Below are positions 1 through 6,292 of a DNA stretch of 9,408 nt, in pieces; position 1 is the stretch's first letter, and every line of letters begins with the position of its first letter. Position numbers and translations under genes: made by a program. The DNA comes from Sulfuricella sp. (lineage in GTDB: Bacteria > Pseudomonadota > Gammaproteobacteria > Burkholderiales > Sulfuricellaceae), in NCBI GenBank assembly GCA_030691435.1, contig JAUYEK010000266.1:1-9408 (forward strand), read 5' to 3'. A model generated the notes under the pieces. The model saw only the letters and a list, made by a program, of their open reading frames with translations. It was not told the DNA's origin and searched no databases.

Positions 1-1
1 G

Positions 2-160
2 GGTGATCCTGTTCCGCCGGGGCAGGTAAGAAAACTGGTCAGGAACAGAGTCGTGCGATTCAAGCTGGCTGAGTTTTCGGCCAGATTTATCTCGGGGCCA
101 AATCTACCCGCTGGAAATGAGCTGGATAACAAGATTCGTCAAATATTGGACATCAAATGA
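2..160 (+). CDS. Doubtful 3' end of an unidentified upstream gene
   Basis: A frame starting at position 2 stays open for 52 codons and ends in a TGA at 158-160, overlapping the ruvA ATG as ATGA, the same junction that links ruvA to ruvB. The predicted C-terminus ends [12 protein letters not shown] do not recognise it, and it does not look like RuvC, the gene often found just upstream of ruvA. Against a real gene: it has several AGA/AGG arginine codons and a more mixed third-position composition than its neighbours. A competing reading is that an upstream gene ends in another frame at the TAA at 27-29 (last residues VILFRRGR), leaving about 127 nt of leader before ruvA. Bases to the left of the window would decide. 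Confidence 0.25.
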   Translation, partial: GDPVPPGQVRKLVRNRVVRFKLAEFSARFISGPNLPAGNELDNKIRQILDIK

Positions 161-744
161 TAGGCCGACTGACCGGCATCCTGCTGGAAAAAAATCCGCC
201 GCAGATTCTGCTGGACGTGCAGGGGGTCGGTTACGAAATCGACGTGCCGATGAGCACCTTCTACAACCTTCCCGCCACCGGCGAAAAAGTCGCGCTGCAC
301 ACCCAGCTGATCGTGCGCGAGGATGCGCACCAGCTTTACGGTTTCGCCAGCCACGACGAACGCGCTGCTTTCAGGCAGCTGCTCAAGATCAGCGGGGTCG
401 GGCCGAAGTTGGCGCTGACTATCCTGAGCGGCATGTCGGTCGCCGAATTGTCCCATGTCGTCGCTGCCCAGGAAGTGGGGCGGCTGACCAGGATTCCGGG
501 CATCGGCAAGAAAACCGCCGAGCGTCTGCTGCTGGAGCTGCGCGACAAGCTGCCGGGCACGGCGGCGGCCTTGCTGACTTCCGGGGTTGAATCCGGCCCG
601 ACCGCTCGCAACGACGTTTTGGATGCGTTGCTGGCGCTGGGTTATAATGAGCGCGAAGCGAGCTGGGCAGTGAAGCAACTGCCTGCCAATCTGGACGTGT
701 CCGACAGCATACGTCAGGCGCTCAAATTCCTATCTAAAGCATGA
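157..744 (+). CDS. ruvA: Holliday junction branch migration complex subunit RuvA
   Basis: RuvA binds four-way DNA junctions as a tetramer and loads the RuvB motor for branch migration in recombinational repair; it acts in the cytoplasm. The 195-residue length is normal. The N-terminal OB-fold domain starts with the family-typical [12 protein letters not shown]. The acidic pin residues E55-D56 sit in [11 protein letters not shown]. Two helix-hairpin-helix motifs follow: [12 protein letters not shown] (about 75-86) and [16 protein letters not shown] (about 110-125). The C-terminal RuvB-binding domain (about 148-195, [17 protein letters not shown]) comes after a flexible linker. The ATG at 157 is chosen because it gives the canonical N-terminus, although no strong Shine-Dalgarno sequence precedes it. 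The stop overlaps the ruvB start as ATGA, implying translational coupling. Confidence 0.97.
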   Translation: MIGRLTGILLEKNPPQILLDVQGVGYEIDVPMSTFYNLPATGEKVALHTQLIVREDAHQLYGFASHDERAAFRQLLKISGVGPKLALTILSGMSVAELSHVVAAQEVGRLTRIPGIGKKTAERLLLELRDKLPGTAAALLTSGVESGPTARNDVLDALLALGYNEREASWAVKQLPANLDVSDSIRQALKFLSKA

Positions 745-1811
745 TCGAAACCGACGACCTCAAGGCTGGAAGCCGCATTATTTCCGCTGCGCCGATTTCT
801 TCCCGGGAAGAAGCGGCCGAGCGCGCCTTGCGCCCCAAGCTGCTGGAAGAATACGTCGGCCAGGAGAAGGCGCGCGAGCAGCTGGAAATTTTCATCAAGG
901 CGGCGCGCGGTCGCAGCGAATCGCTCGACCACGTATTGCTGTTCGGACCGCCTGGCTTGGGCAAGACCACCCTGGCGCACATCATCGCCCGTGAAATGGG
1001 CGTCAACCTGCGCCAGACCAGCGGGCCGGTGCTGGAGCGGCCCGGCGACCTGGCCGCGCTGCTGACCAATCTCGAACCCAACGACGTCCTGTTCATCGAC
1101 GAAATTCACCGCCTTTCCCCGGTGGTGGAGGAAATCCTCTACCCGGCGCTGGAAGATTTCCAGCTCGACATCATGATCGGCGAAGGCCCGGCGGCGCGTT
1201 CGGTCAAGCTGGATTTGCCACCCTTCACCCTGGTCGGCGCCACGACCCGCGCCGGCATGTTGACCAACCCGTTGCGCGATCGCTTCGGCATTGTGGCGCG
1301 GCTGGAGTTTTATACCCACGGCGAGCTGAGGCAGATCGTGGCCCGTTCGGCCCGCTTGATGAATGTCGAACTTTCCGAAGACGGCGCGGTGGAAGTCGCG
1401 AAGCGCTCGCGCGGCACGCCCAGAATTGCAAACAGGCTATTGCGCCGGGTGCGCGATTTCGCCGAGGTCAAGGCGGACGGCAAGGTGACGCGGGAGGTGG
1501 CGGATGCCGCGCTTTTCATGCTCGACGTGGACCAGGCCGGCCTCGATATGATGGATCGCAAGCTGTTGCAGGCCGTGCTGGAGAAGTTCGGCGGCGGCCC
1601 GGTCGGGGTGGAAAACCTGGCGGCAGCCATCGGCGAGGAGCGCGACACCATCGAGGATGTGCTCGAACCCTATCTGATTCAGCAGGGTTATTTGATGCGC
1701 ACGCCGCGCGGTCGGGTGGCAACGCAGACCGCCTATCTGCATTTCGGGCTGGCAGTGCCGTCGAAGAACCAGAGCGGCGAGCTGTGGAATGAAAACAGTG
1801 CTGAGTCCTGA
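741..1811 (+). CDS. ruvB: Holliday junction branch migration ATPase RuvB
   Basis: RuvB is the AAA+ hexameric motor that drives branch migration with RuvA and prepares junctions for RuvC. Visible motifs: Walker A GPPGLGKT (residues 69-76), Walker B LFIDEIH (117-123), sensor-1 region GATTRAG (166-172) followed by LRDRFG, which carries the conserved arginines, and the C-terminal winged-helix signature LMRTPRGR. The total of 356 residues is slightly longer than the usual 335-350. The excess lies in a 19-residue tail after YLHFGL, ending NSAES. The last five sense codons and the TGA stop lie inside the left arm of the inverted repeat at 1795-1894, so the repeat appears to have set the present C-terminus. 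The start at 741 overlaps the ruvA stop. Confidence 0.97.
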   Translation: MIETDDLKAGSRIISAAPISSREEAAERALRPKLLEEYVGQEKAREQLEIFIKAARGRSESLDHVLLFGPPGLGKTTLAHIIAREMGVNLRQTSGPVLERPGDLAALLTNLEPNDVLFIDEIHRLSPVVEEILYPALEDFQLDIMIGEGPAARSVKLDLPPFTLVGATTRAGMLTNPLRDRFGIVARLEFYTHGELRQIVARSARLMNVELSEDGAVEVAKRSRGTPRIANRLLRRVRDFAEVKADGKVTREVADAALFMLDVDQAGLDMMDRKLLQAVLEKFGGGPVGVENLAAAIGEERDTIEDVLEPYLIQQGYLMRTPRGRVATQTAYLHFGLAVPSKNQSGELWNENSAES

Positions 1812-1894
1812 GTTCCAAGTCCTGAGTATGGGTGTGAGGAAAGCGTGAGTATGGGCAAACAACTCAGGACTCAGGACTCGGAACTCAGCACTGT
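1795..1894. repeat. Inverted repeat built of 7-nt CTGAGTC-like units, ruvB/ybgC junction
   Basis: The arms 1795-1827 and 1862-1894 are 33 nt each and match as inverted copies at 28 of 33 positions. They enclose a 34-nt loop. Each arm is made of 7-nt units such as CTGAGTC, CTGAGTT and CCAAGTC. The left arm encodes the last RuvB codons and its stop. The loop holds the only good ribosome binding site and the candidate start codons of ybgC. The right arm reads through as the first residues of YbgC. This looks like a dispersed palindromic element inserted at the junction. That it is multicopy in the genome is an inference from its form. Confidence 0.8.
1836..1840 (+). promoter_or_regulatory. Ribosome binding site of ybgC in the hairpin loop
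   Basis: GAGGA lies 4 nt before the GTG at 1845 and 10 nt before the ATG at 1851, so either codon could be the start. It sits in the loop of the 1795-1894 inverted repeat and should stay exposed if the stem forms in mRNA. Confidence 0.5.
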
Positions 1895-2288
1895 GTTTGC
1901 CTGGCCGGTGCGCGTCTACTACGAGGACACCGATTCCGGCGGCGTGGTGTACTACGCCAATTACCTCAAGTTCATGGAGCGCGCCCGCACCGAATGGTTG
2001 CGGAACCAGGGTTTCGGGCAGACGGAACTGCTGCGTGACCATTCTGTAATTTTCGTGGTGCGTGCAGTGCAGATAGAATACCTGCGCCCCGCGAAGTTTG
2101 ACGACCTGCTGACGGTGACGGTGCGTTTTCATGCGGCAGGCCGCAGCTGGATCGAGCTCGACCAGACGGCGGAGCATCCGGAAAACGGCGTGCTGGTGAA
2201 GGCGCGCGTCAAGGTGGTCTGCGTCAATGGGCAAACATTCAAGCCGGTGCAAATCCCCGCCCCGGTCAGAGAGAGAATTGAACGTTAA
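1845..2288 (+). CDS. ybgC: Tol-Pal-associated acyl-CoA thioesterase YbgC (hotdog fold)
   Basis: YbgC is a cytoplasmic 4-hydroxybenzoyl-CoA-type thioesterase that hydrolyses acyl-CoA thioesters and is almost always encoded beside tolQRAB; its link to Tol function is not settled. The family motif is clear: YYEDTDSGGVVYYANYLKFMERARTEWLR begins at residue 25, with D30 (DTD-SGG) matching the catalytic aspartate of hotdog thioesterases. The 147-residue length depends on the start. GTG 1845 and ATG 1851 are both plausible, while GTG 1893 would give the shorter N-terminus normal for the family (VFAWPVRVYYEDTD) but has no ribosome binding site. Residues 5-16 (KQLRTQDSELST) come from the right arm of the inverted repeat and are unlikely to be conserved. 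Confidence 0.93.
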   Translation: MSMGKQLRTQDSELSTVFAWPVRVYYEDTDSGGVVYYANYLKFMERARTEWLRNQGFGQTELLRDHSVIFVVRAVQIEYLRPAKFDDLLTVTVRFHAAGRSWIELDQTAEHPENGVLVKARVKVVCVNGQTFKPVQIPAPVRERIER

Positions 2289-2301
2289 AAAAGCAGTTCA
2301 G

Positions 2302-2429
2302 CCACGGATTTACACAGATGTACACAGATTATCAATGAGTTACATTTCTCATCTTGCGCATCTTTCGGAGAATGGCGAATCTGCGCGTAATGCGTTGTTT
2401 TATCTGTGTTAATCCGTGTTAATCTGTGG
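2302..2429. repeat. Inverted repeat built of 10-nt ATCTGTGTTA-like units, ybgC/tolQ gap
   Basis: The 173-nt gap between ybgC and tolQ is mostly filled by this element. The outer arms 2302-2329 and 2402-2429 pair at 23 of 28 positions. Each arm is about three 10-nt units (right arm: ATCTGTGTTA, ATCCGTGTTA, ATCTGTGG). The centre, 2330-2401, contains GCGCA/TGCGC-type segments that can form a weaker inner stem. Similar CCACGGATTAACACAG-type palindromes are widespread in bacterial genomes, but I cannot assign a named family. No credible gene lies in it. Confidence 0.8.
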
Positions 2430-2446
2430 TTAAAAACCGTTTTTAA
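2430..2446. promoter_or_regulatory. AT-rich 17-bp dyad just upstream of the tolQ ribosome binding site
   Basis: TTAAAAAC-C-GTTTTTAA is a perfect 8+8 dyad around a single central base. It follows the inverted repeat directly and ends 4 nt before the GAAAGGA of tolQ. One central base is too short for an RNA hairpin loop without losing inner pairs, so a protein binding site on DNA, or chance, is more likely than an attenuator. No regulator is identified. Confidence 0.3.
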
Positions 2447-2461
2447 GATTGAAAGGATATC

Positions 2462-3142
2462 GTGAACGTTACGCAAGACCTGTCTTTTTTGAGCCTGATC
2501 ACCAACGCCAGCATCGTGGTGCAGCTGGTTCTGTTGATCCTGCTGCTGGCTTCGGGCTTATCCTGGTATTTCATTTTCGGCAAGATGTTCGCTATTCGCG
2601 CCGCAACCCGCGAGGCGGATGGTTTCGAGAACGATTTCTGGAGCGGGGCGGACATCAACAACCTGTACCAGCGCAGCAATTCCGGCAGGACGCCGGTGGT
2701 GGGCATGGAGAAAATCTTCGAGGCGGGCTACCGGGAATTTCTCAAGCTCAAGCGCCAGGGGCGGATGGACATCGGCGTCGTCATGGAGGGTACGCGCCGC
2801 GCCATGCGTGCCGCCTGCCAGCGCGAGCTGGATGCGCAGGAACAGCACCTCGCCTACCTCGCCACGGTCGGTTCGGTCAGCCCCTACATCGAGCTGTTCG
2901 GCACGGTGTGGGGCATCATGAATGCCTTCCGCGGCCTCTCCAGCGTTTTGCAGGCGACCCTGGCGCAGGTTGCGCCGGGCATCGCCGAGGCGCTGGTCGC
3001 CACCGCGATGGGCCTGTTCGCGGCGATTCCGGCGGTGCTCGCCTACAATAGTTATTCCCATGACGTGGACCGGCTGGCGACCCGCTACGACAGCTTCATG
3101 GAGGAGTTCTCCAATATCCTGCAAAGGCAGACCAACGCTTGA
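2462..3142 (+). CDS. tolQ: Tol-Pal system proton channel protein TolQ
   Basis: TolQ is the multi-pass inner-membrane stator protein that, with TolR, converts the proton gradient into movement of TolA; it belongs to the ExbB/MotA family. It has 226 residues (E. coli: 230). The pattern is typical: TM1 at about 18-39 (VVQLVLLILLLASGLSWYFI), a large cytoplasmic loop, TM2 at about 133-153 (GSVSPYIELFGTVWGIM) and TM3 at about 173-197 (IAEALVATAMGLFAAIPAVL). The threonines of TVWG and ATAMG are the conserved pore-lining positions. The start is a GTG preceded by GAAAGGA (AGGA at 2454-2457). The stop overlaps the tolR start as TTGA. Its own promoter, if any, would lie in the repeat-filled gap upstream, but I see no convincing one. 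Confidence 0.97.
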   Translation: MNVTQDLSFLSLITNASIVVQLVLLILLLASGLSWYFIFGKMFAIRAATREADGFENDFWSGADINNLYQRSNSGRTPVVGMEKIFEAGYREFLKLKRQGRMDIGVVMEGTRRAMRAACQRELDAQEQHLAYLATVGSVSPYIELFGTVWGIMNAFRGLSSVLQATLAQVAPGIAEALVATAMGLFAAIPAVLAYNSYSHDVDRLATRYDSFMEEFSNILQRQTNA

Positions 3143-3558
3143 GAAACCGCCGTCCACGTCGTTTTATGAACCAGATCAACGTCGTGCCCTACATCGACGT
3201 GATGCTGGTGCTGCTGATCATTTTCATGGTCACGGCGCCCCTGATCAATCCGGGGCAGATCGAGCTGCCCACGGTCGGGCAGTCGCTCAAACCGCCGGTG
3301 GCGCCGCTGGAAGTGGAGATTCGTAAAGACAACAGCCTGCACCTGCGCGACCTGGAAAAATCGAACACAGCGCGCAAAGTCAGCCGGGAAGAGCTGGTCG
3401 ACGCGGTCAAGGCGCAGCAGGAGCGCAACCCCGAGCAGTCGGTGGTAATTTCGGCGGATAAAAGCGTGCGCTACGAGGAGGTGCTGAAGGTGATGGATGT
3501 GCTGCAGAGCAATCGGGTGAAAAAAGTCGGGCTCCTGGCCAAGCCCAGGGCGGGATAA
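3139..3558 (+). CDS. tolR: Tol-Pal system protein TolR
   Basis: TolR is a single-pass inner-membrane protein of the ExbD family that sits in the TolQ pore and has a periplasmic peptidoglycan-binding domain. The signature FMNQINVVPYIDVMLVLLIIFMV is present, with the proton-carrying aspartate at D20. The length of 139 residues matches E. coli (142). The TTG start at 3139 is preferred because it restores the short basic cytoplasmic leader (MRNRRPRRF) typical of the family and overlaps the tolQ stop as TTGA. The first ATG, at 3166, would delete that leader. The C-terminal VMDVLQSNRVKKVGLLAKP is family-typical. The stop TAA shares one base with the tolA ATG (TAATG), so tolQ, tolR and tolA are tightly coupled. 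Confidence 0.96.
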   Translation: MRNRRPRRFMNQINVVPYIDVMLVLLIIFMVTAPLINPGQIELPTVGQSLKPPVAPLEVEIRKDNSLHLRDLEKSNTARKVSREELVDAVKAQQERNPEQSVVISADKSVRYEEVLKVMDVLQSNRVKKVGLLAKPRAG

Positions 3559-4313
3559 TGCCGCCAGCAGAACGGAAGGAGCCGGGCAGGAAGTGGGCGG
3601 TCGCGCTGGCGGTCCTGGTGCATCTGATATTTGCCGCCGTGCTGGTGTTCGGCGTCAACTGGCAGACGAAGGAAGCCTCACCGGTGATGGCGGAGCTGTG
3701 GAGCAGCGTGTCTGCCCCCGCCCCAAAACCGGAGCCAAAATCCGAACCGGAGCCTGCGCCGCAGCCGGAGCCTAAACCGCAACCCAAGCCGGTTCCCAAA
3801 CCGGAACCCAAGCTGGAGCAGCCCAAGCCGGTCAAGGCCGACATAGAGCTCAAGGACAAAGAAAAAGAGAAGGAAAAAAGGCGCAAGGAAGAAGAGAAGA
3901 AAAAGGCCGAGGCAGAGAAAAAGCTGAAAGAGCAGGCGCTGAAGGATCAGCAAGCCGAGCTGGAAGCCGAGCAGGCGGCAACAAGCAAGCAGCGGGCAGC
4001 GGAGGCGGCGCGCCAGCAGGCGGCTGCCCAGCGCCTGATGAACGACGCGATTGGCCGGATCAGCAGCCACATCCGGCGTTACGTTATCATGCCGCCGGAC
4101 GTGGCGGGGAACCCGCAGGCCGAATTCGAGGTCTCTTTGATACCGACGGGCGAGGTGCTGAACGTGAAGTTGTCGCGCAGCAGCGGCAACCCGGCATACG
4201 ATAACGCAGTGGAGCGAGCCATACGTAAGGCTTCGCCCTTGCCTCTGCCGACCGATCCTTCGCTGGTCGGGCGGTTCAGGGAATTGAAGCTGAAATTTCG
4301 ACCGAACGAATAG
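3558..4313 (+). CDS. tolA: Tol-Pal system spanning protein TolA (short, proline-rich)
   Basis: TolA is anchored in the inner membrane, is energised by TolQR and reaches across the periplasm to TolB and Pal. It has a single TM helix at about 13-34 with H22 conserved. The serine of the SxxxH motif described in E. coli TolA is alanine here (A18-VLV-H22). A proline tract follows at 54-91 (17 prolines, with repeated PEPKP/PKPEP steps), then a highly charged Lys/Glu/Ala/Gln helix at about 95-160, then the globular TolA C-terminal domain at about 161-251 (IGRISSHIRRYVIMPPD..., VKLSRSSGNPAYDNAVERAI, FRELKLKFRPNE). At 251 residues it is much shorter than E. coli TolA (421). Its location between tolR and tolB and the C-terminal domain separate it from TonB. 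Confidence 0.94.
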   Translation: MPPAERKEPGRKWAVALAVLVHLIFAAVLVFGVNWQTKEASPVMAELWSSVSAPAPKPEPKSEPEPAPQPEPKPQPKPVPKPEPKLEQPKPVKADIELKDKEKEKEKRRKEEEKKKAEAEKKLKEQALKDQQAELEAEQAATSKQRAAEAARQQAAAQRLMNDAIGRISSHIRRYVIMPPDVAGNPQAEFEVSLIPTGEVLNVKLSRSSGNPAYDNAVERAIRKASPLPLPTDPSLVGRFRELKLKFRPNE

Positions 4314-4318
4314 TGAAT

Positions 4319-4446
4319 GGTGAGGGGGTAGAAGGTGAGGGGTGAGGGGTGAGGGGTGAGGCGGAAGGTCAAAACCCCCACCGCACCGTTTTTGACTTTT
4401 CCCCTCACCCCTCACCTTCTAACCCCTCACCTCTTCACCCCTCACC
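4319..4446. repeat. Inverted repeat built of 7-nt GGTGAGG units, tolA/tolB gap
   Basis: The 151-nt gap between tolA and tolB is nearly all repeat. The arms 4319-4349 and 4401-4431 pair at 30 of 31 positions. Extra GGTGAGG units continue inside the left arm (to about 4361) and outside the right arm (to 4446). The 51-nt loop contains a further GTCAAAA/TTTTGAC pairing. The element starts 5 nt after the tolA stop and ends 6 nt before the tolB Shine-Dalgarno sequence. It could form a very stable stem in the polycistronic mRNA. Confidence 0.85.
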
Positions 4447-4452
4447 GAATTT

Positions 4453-4458
4453 AAGGGA
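4453..4458 (+). promoter_or_regulatory. Ribosome binding site of tolB
   Basis: AAGGGA lies 6 nt before the tolB ATG, just outside the GGTGAGG repeat. tolB therefore initiates independently of tolA translation. Confidence 0.6.
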
Positions 4459-4464
4459 ACTAAA

Positions 4465-5745
4465 ATGATATTCAGAAAGTTACTTGTTGGCGCGGCGTGG
4501 CTGTTGCTGGCGCCATGGGCTCATGCGGCTCTTACCATCGAAATCGTCGGCAGCGGCGCCAACCAGATACCGATCTCGGTCGTGCCTTTTGCCGGTGAAA
4601 ACGTCCTGCCGCAGGGTATTACCGCCGTGATTGCGGCGGACTTGCAGCGCAGTGGCCTGTTCAAGATCGTCGACCCCGCCGGGGTGAAGCCCGAGCCGCA
4701 CGAGCTGGCCGAGGTGAATTACCCGGACTGGCGCACGCGCGGTGCCGACGCACTGGCGATCGGCAGCGTGTTGCAGCGGCCCGACGGCAAGCTGGAGGTG
4801 CGCTTCCGCCTGCTCGATGCGGTGAAGCAGGTGCAGCTCGACGCTTACAGCTATGTGATCGATCGCACCCTGGTGCGCGCCACGGCGCATAAGATCGCCG
4901 ATCTGATCTACGAGAAACTCACCGGCGACGTCGGCGTATTCAGCACCCGCATCGCCTACATCGTCAAGAGCGGCACCCGCTACGAGCTACAGGTGGCGGA
5001 TGCGGACGGCTACGGCGCGCAGACGGTGCTGGCTTCCAGCGAGCCGATCATTTCCCCATCCTGGTCGCCGGACGGCACCAGGCTGGCTTATGTTTCGTTC
5101 GAGCGGAAAAAGCCGATCATTTACGTCCAGTCGCTGGTCAGCGGCCAGCGCCAGACGCTGGCCCAGTTCAAGGGCAACAACAGCGCGCCGGCATGGTCGC
5201 CGGACGGCAAGCAGCTTGCCATCGTCCTGACCAAGGATGGCAGTTCGCAGATTTATCTGATCAACGCCGACGGTAGCGGTGTGAAACGCCTGAGCTACAG
5301 CTCAGGCATCGATACCGAGCCGTCCTTTTCGCCGGACGGCACCTCTATCATATTCACTTCGGACCGGGGCGGCAGCCCGCAGATCTACCGCATGTCTGCC
5401 AGCGGCAGCGGCGCGCAGCGCCTGACTTTCGAGGGCAGCTACAACGTCTCCCCCCATTTCAGCCCGGACGGCAAAAGCTTCACCTTTATCCAGCGCGTCA
5501 ACGGTTCTTCCTTCAATGTCGCCCTGCAGGACCTGGCGTCCGGCCAGATGCAGGTGCTGACCGACACGCGCATGGATGAATCGCCCAGTTTCGCTCCCAA
5601 CGGAAAAATGCTACTATATGCCACTGAAATGGGGGGGCGGGGTATCCTGGCCGCGGTTTCGAGCGATGGCCGGGTGAAGCAGCGGCTGTCCACCCAGGCC
5701 GGGGACGTGCGCGAGCCCGAGTGGGGGCCGTTGTTGTTGAAGTAA
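4465..5745 (+). CDS. tolB: Periplasmic Tol-Pal beta-propeller protein TolB
   Basis: TolB is a soluble periplasmic protein that binds Pal, TolA and outer-membrane partners and cycles between them as the Tol motor works. The 426 residues begin with a Sec signal peptide (MIFRKLLVGAAWLLLAPWAHA; likely cut after A21, leaving ALTIEIV as the TolA-binding N-terminus). An alpha/beta domain covers about 22-160, with TRGADALAIGSVLQRPDGKLEV matching the family. The beta-propeller follows, marked by five W/F-S-P-D-G-type motifs starting at residues 200, 244, 288, 332 and 376, exactly 44 residues apart. It ends in EPEWGPLLLK. A 31-nt gap without a repeat separates it from pal. Confidence 0.97.
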   Translation: MIFRKLLVGAAWLLLAPWAHAALTIEIVGSGANQIPISVVPFAGENVLPQGITAVIAADLQRSGLFKIVDPAGVKPEPHELAEVNYPDWRTRGADALAIGSVLQRPDGKLEVRFRLLDAVKQVQLDAYSYVIDRTLVRATAHKIADLIYEKLTGDVGVFSTRIAYIVKSGTRYELQVADADGYGAQTVLASSEPIISPSWSPDGTRLAYVSFERKKPIIYVQSLVSGQRQTLAQFKGNNSAPAWSPDGKQLAIVLTKDGSSQIYLINADGSGVKRLSYSSGIDTEPSFSPDGTSIIFTSDRGGSPQIYRMSASGSGAQRLTFEGSYNVSPHFSPDGKSFTFIQRVNGSSFNVALQDLASGQMQVLTDTRMDESPSFAPNGKMLLYATEMGGRGILAAVSSDGRVKQRLSTQAGDVREPEWGPLLLK

Positions 5746-5776
5746 TAAGTTTAATTTAATCAGGGAGTAATTAAAG

Positions 5777-6289
5777 ATGAAAAAAATATTGTTCAGTACT
5801 TTGTTGGTTGGCTTGTTGGCGGGTTGTGCCGGCCAGGACGTGAAGGACCAGCCCAAGGCGGCGGTCGAGGATAGAACGGCGCAAGGGGCGGACGCCAAGC
5901 CTGCCGGTCAGAAGTCGGTGACGGCCAACCCCCTGACAGACCCCAGCAACATCCTCTCCAAGCGCAGCGTGTATTACGACTTCGACAAGTCTGACGTGAA
6001 GGCTGAGTACAAGCCGATGGTCGAGGCGCATTCCAAGTATTTGACCGGCACCAAGGGCGCCAAAATCGCCGTGCAAGGCAACTGCGACGAACGTGGCAGC
6101 CGCGAGTACAACGTTGCCCTGGGCAATCGCCGTGCCGACAGCGTAAGGAAAATGATGAACGTGCTCGGCGCGTCCGACAGCCAGATCGAGGTTGTCAGCT
6201 TTGGCGAGGAGAAGCCCCGCGCTGCCTGTCATGACGAATCCTGCTGGAAGGAAAACCGTCGCTCCGACATCGTTTACCAGGGCGAGTAA
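5777..6289 (+). CDS. pal: Peptidoglycan-associated lipoprotein Pal
   Basis: Pal is an outer-membrane lipoprotein whose OmpA-like domain grips peptidoglycan; release by TolB/TolA relocates it to the division site. A type II signal peptide is evident: MKKILFSTLLVGLLAGC with lipobox LAGC and lipidated C17. A flexible linker (about 18-60) leads to the OmpA domain: VYYDFDKSDVK (65-75), QGNCDERGSREYN (100-112), LGNRRADSVRK (115-125) and KENRRSDIVY (158-167). The diaminopimelate-binding D/R residues of the family are present. C103, C151 and C156 are additional cysteines in the periplasmic domain. GGGAG-like sequence (5763-5767) is 9 nt before the ATG. Its length, 170 residues, is normal. Confidence 0.96.
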   Translation: MKKILFSTLLVGLLAGCAGQDVKDQPKAAVEDRTAQGADAKPAGQKSVTANPLTDPSNILSKRSVYYDFDKSDVKAEYKPMVEAHSKYLTGTKGAKIAVQGNCDERGSREYNVALGNRRADSVRKMMNVLGASDSQIEVVSFGEEKPRAACHDESCWKENRRSDIVYQGE

Positions 6290-6292
6290 TCT

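Noticed and set aside
1437..2252. A 271-codon minus-strand open frame across the end of ruvB and ybgC
   Set aside because: It is rich in His/Arg/Leu with no family motif, and it is a shadow of ruvB and ybgC codons plus the inverted repeat.
3678..4415. A 245-codon minus-strand open frame opposite tolA
   Set aside because: Its long Leu/Phe/Arg-rich stretch is the complement of the Lys/Glu/Pro codons of TolA and not a membrane protein.
4319..4446. The short tandem units as a CRISPR array
   Set aside because: Units are 7 nt with no spacers between them and are arranged as an inverted pair, which does not fit CRISPR architecture.
5746..5776. An internal promoter for pal in the AT-rich tolB/pal gap
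   Set aside because: TAATTTAAT-like boxes are present, but no convincing -35/-10 pair with proper spacing can be defined by eye.
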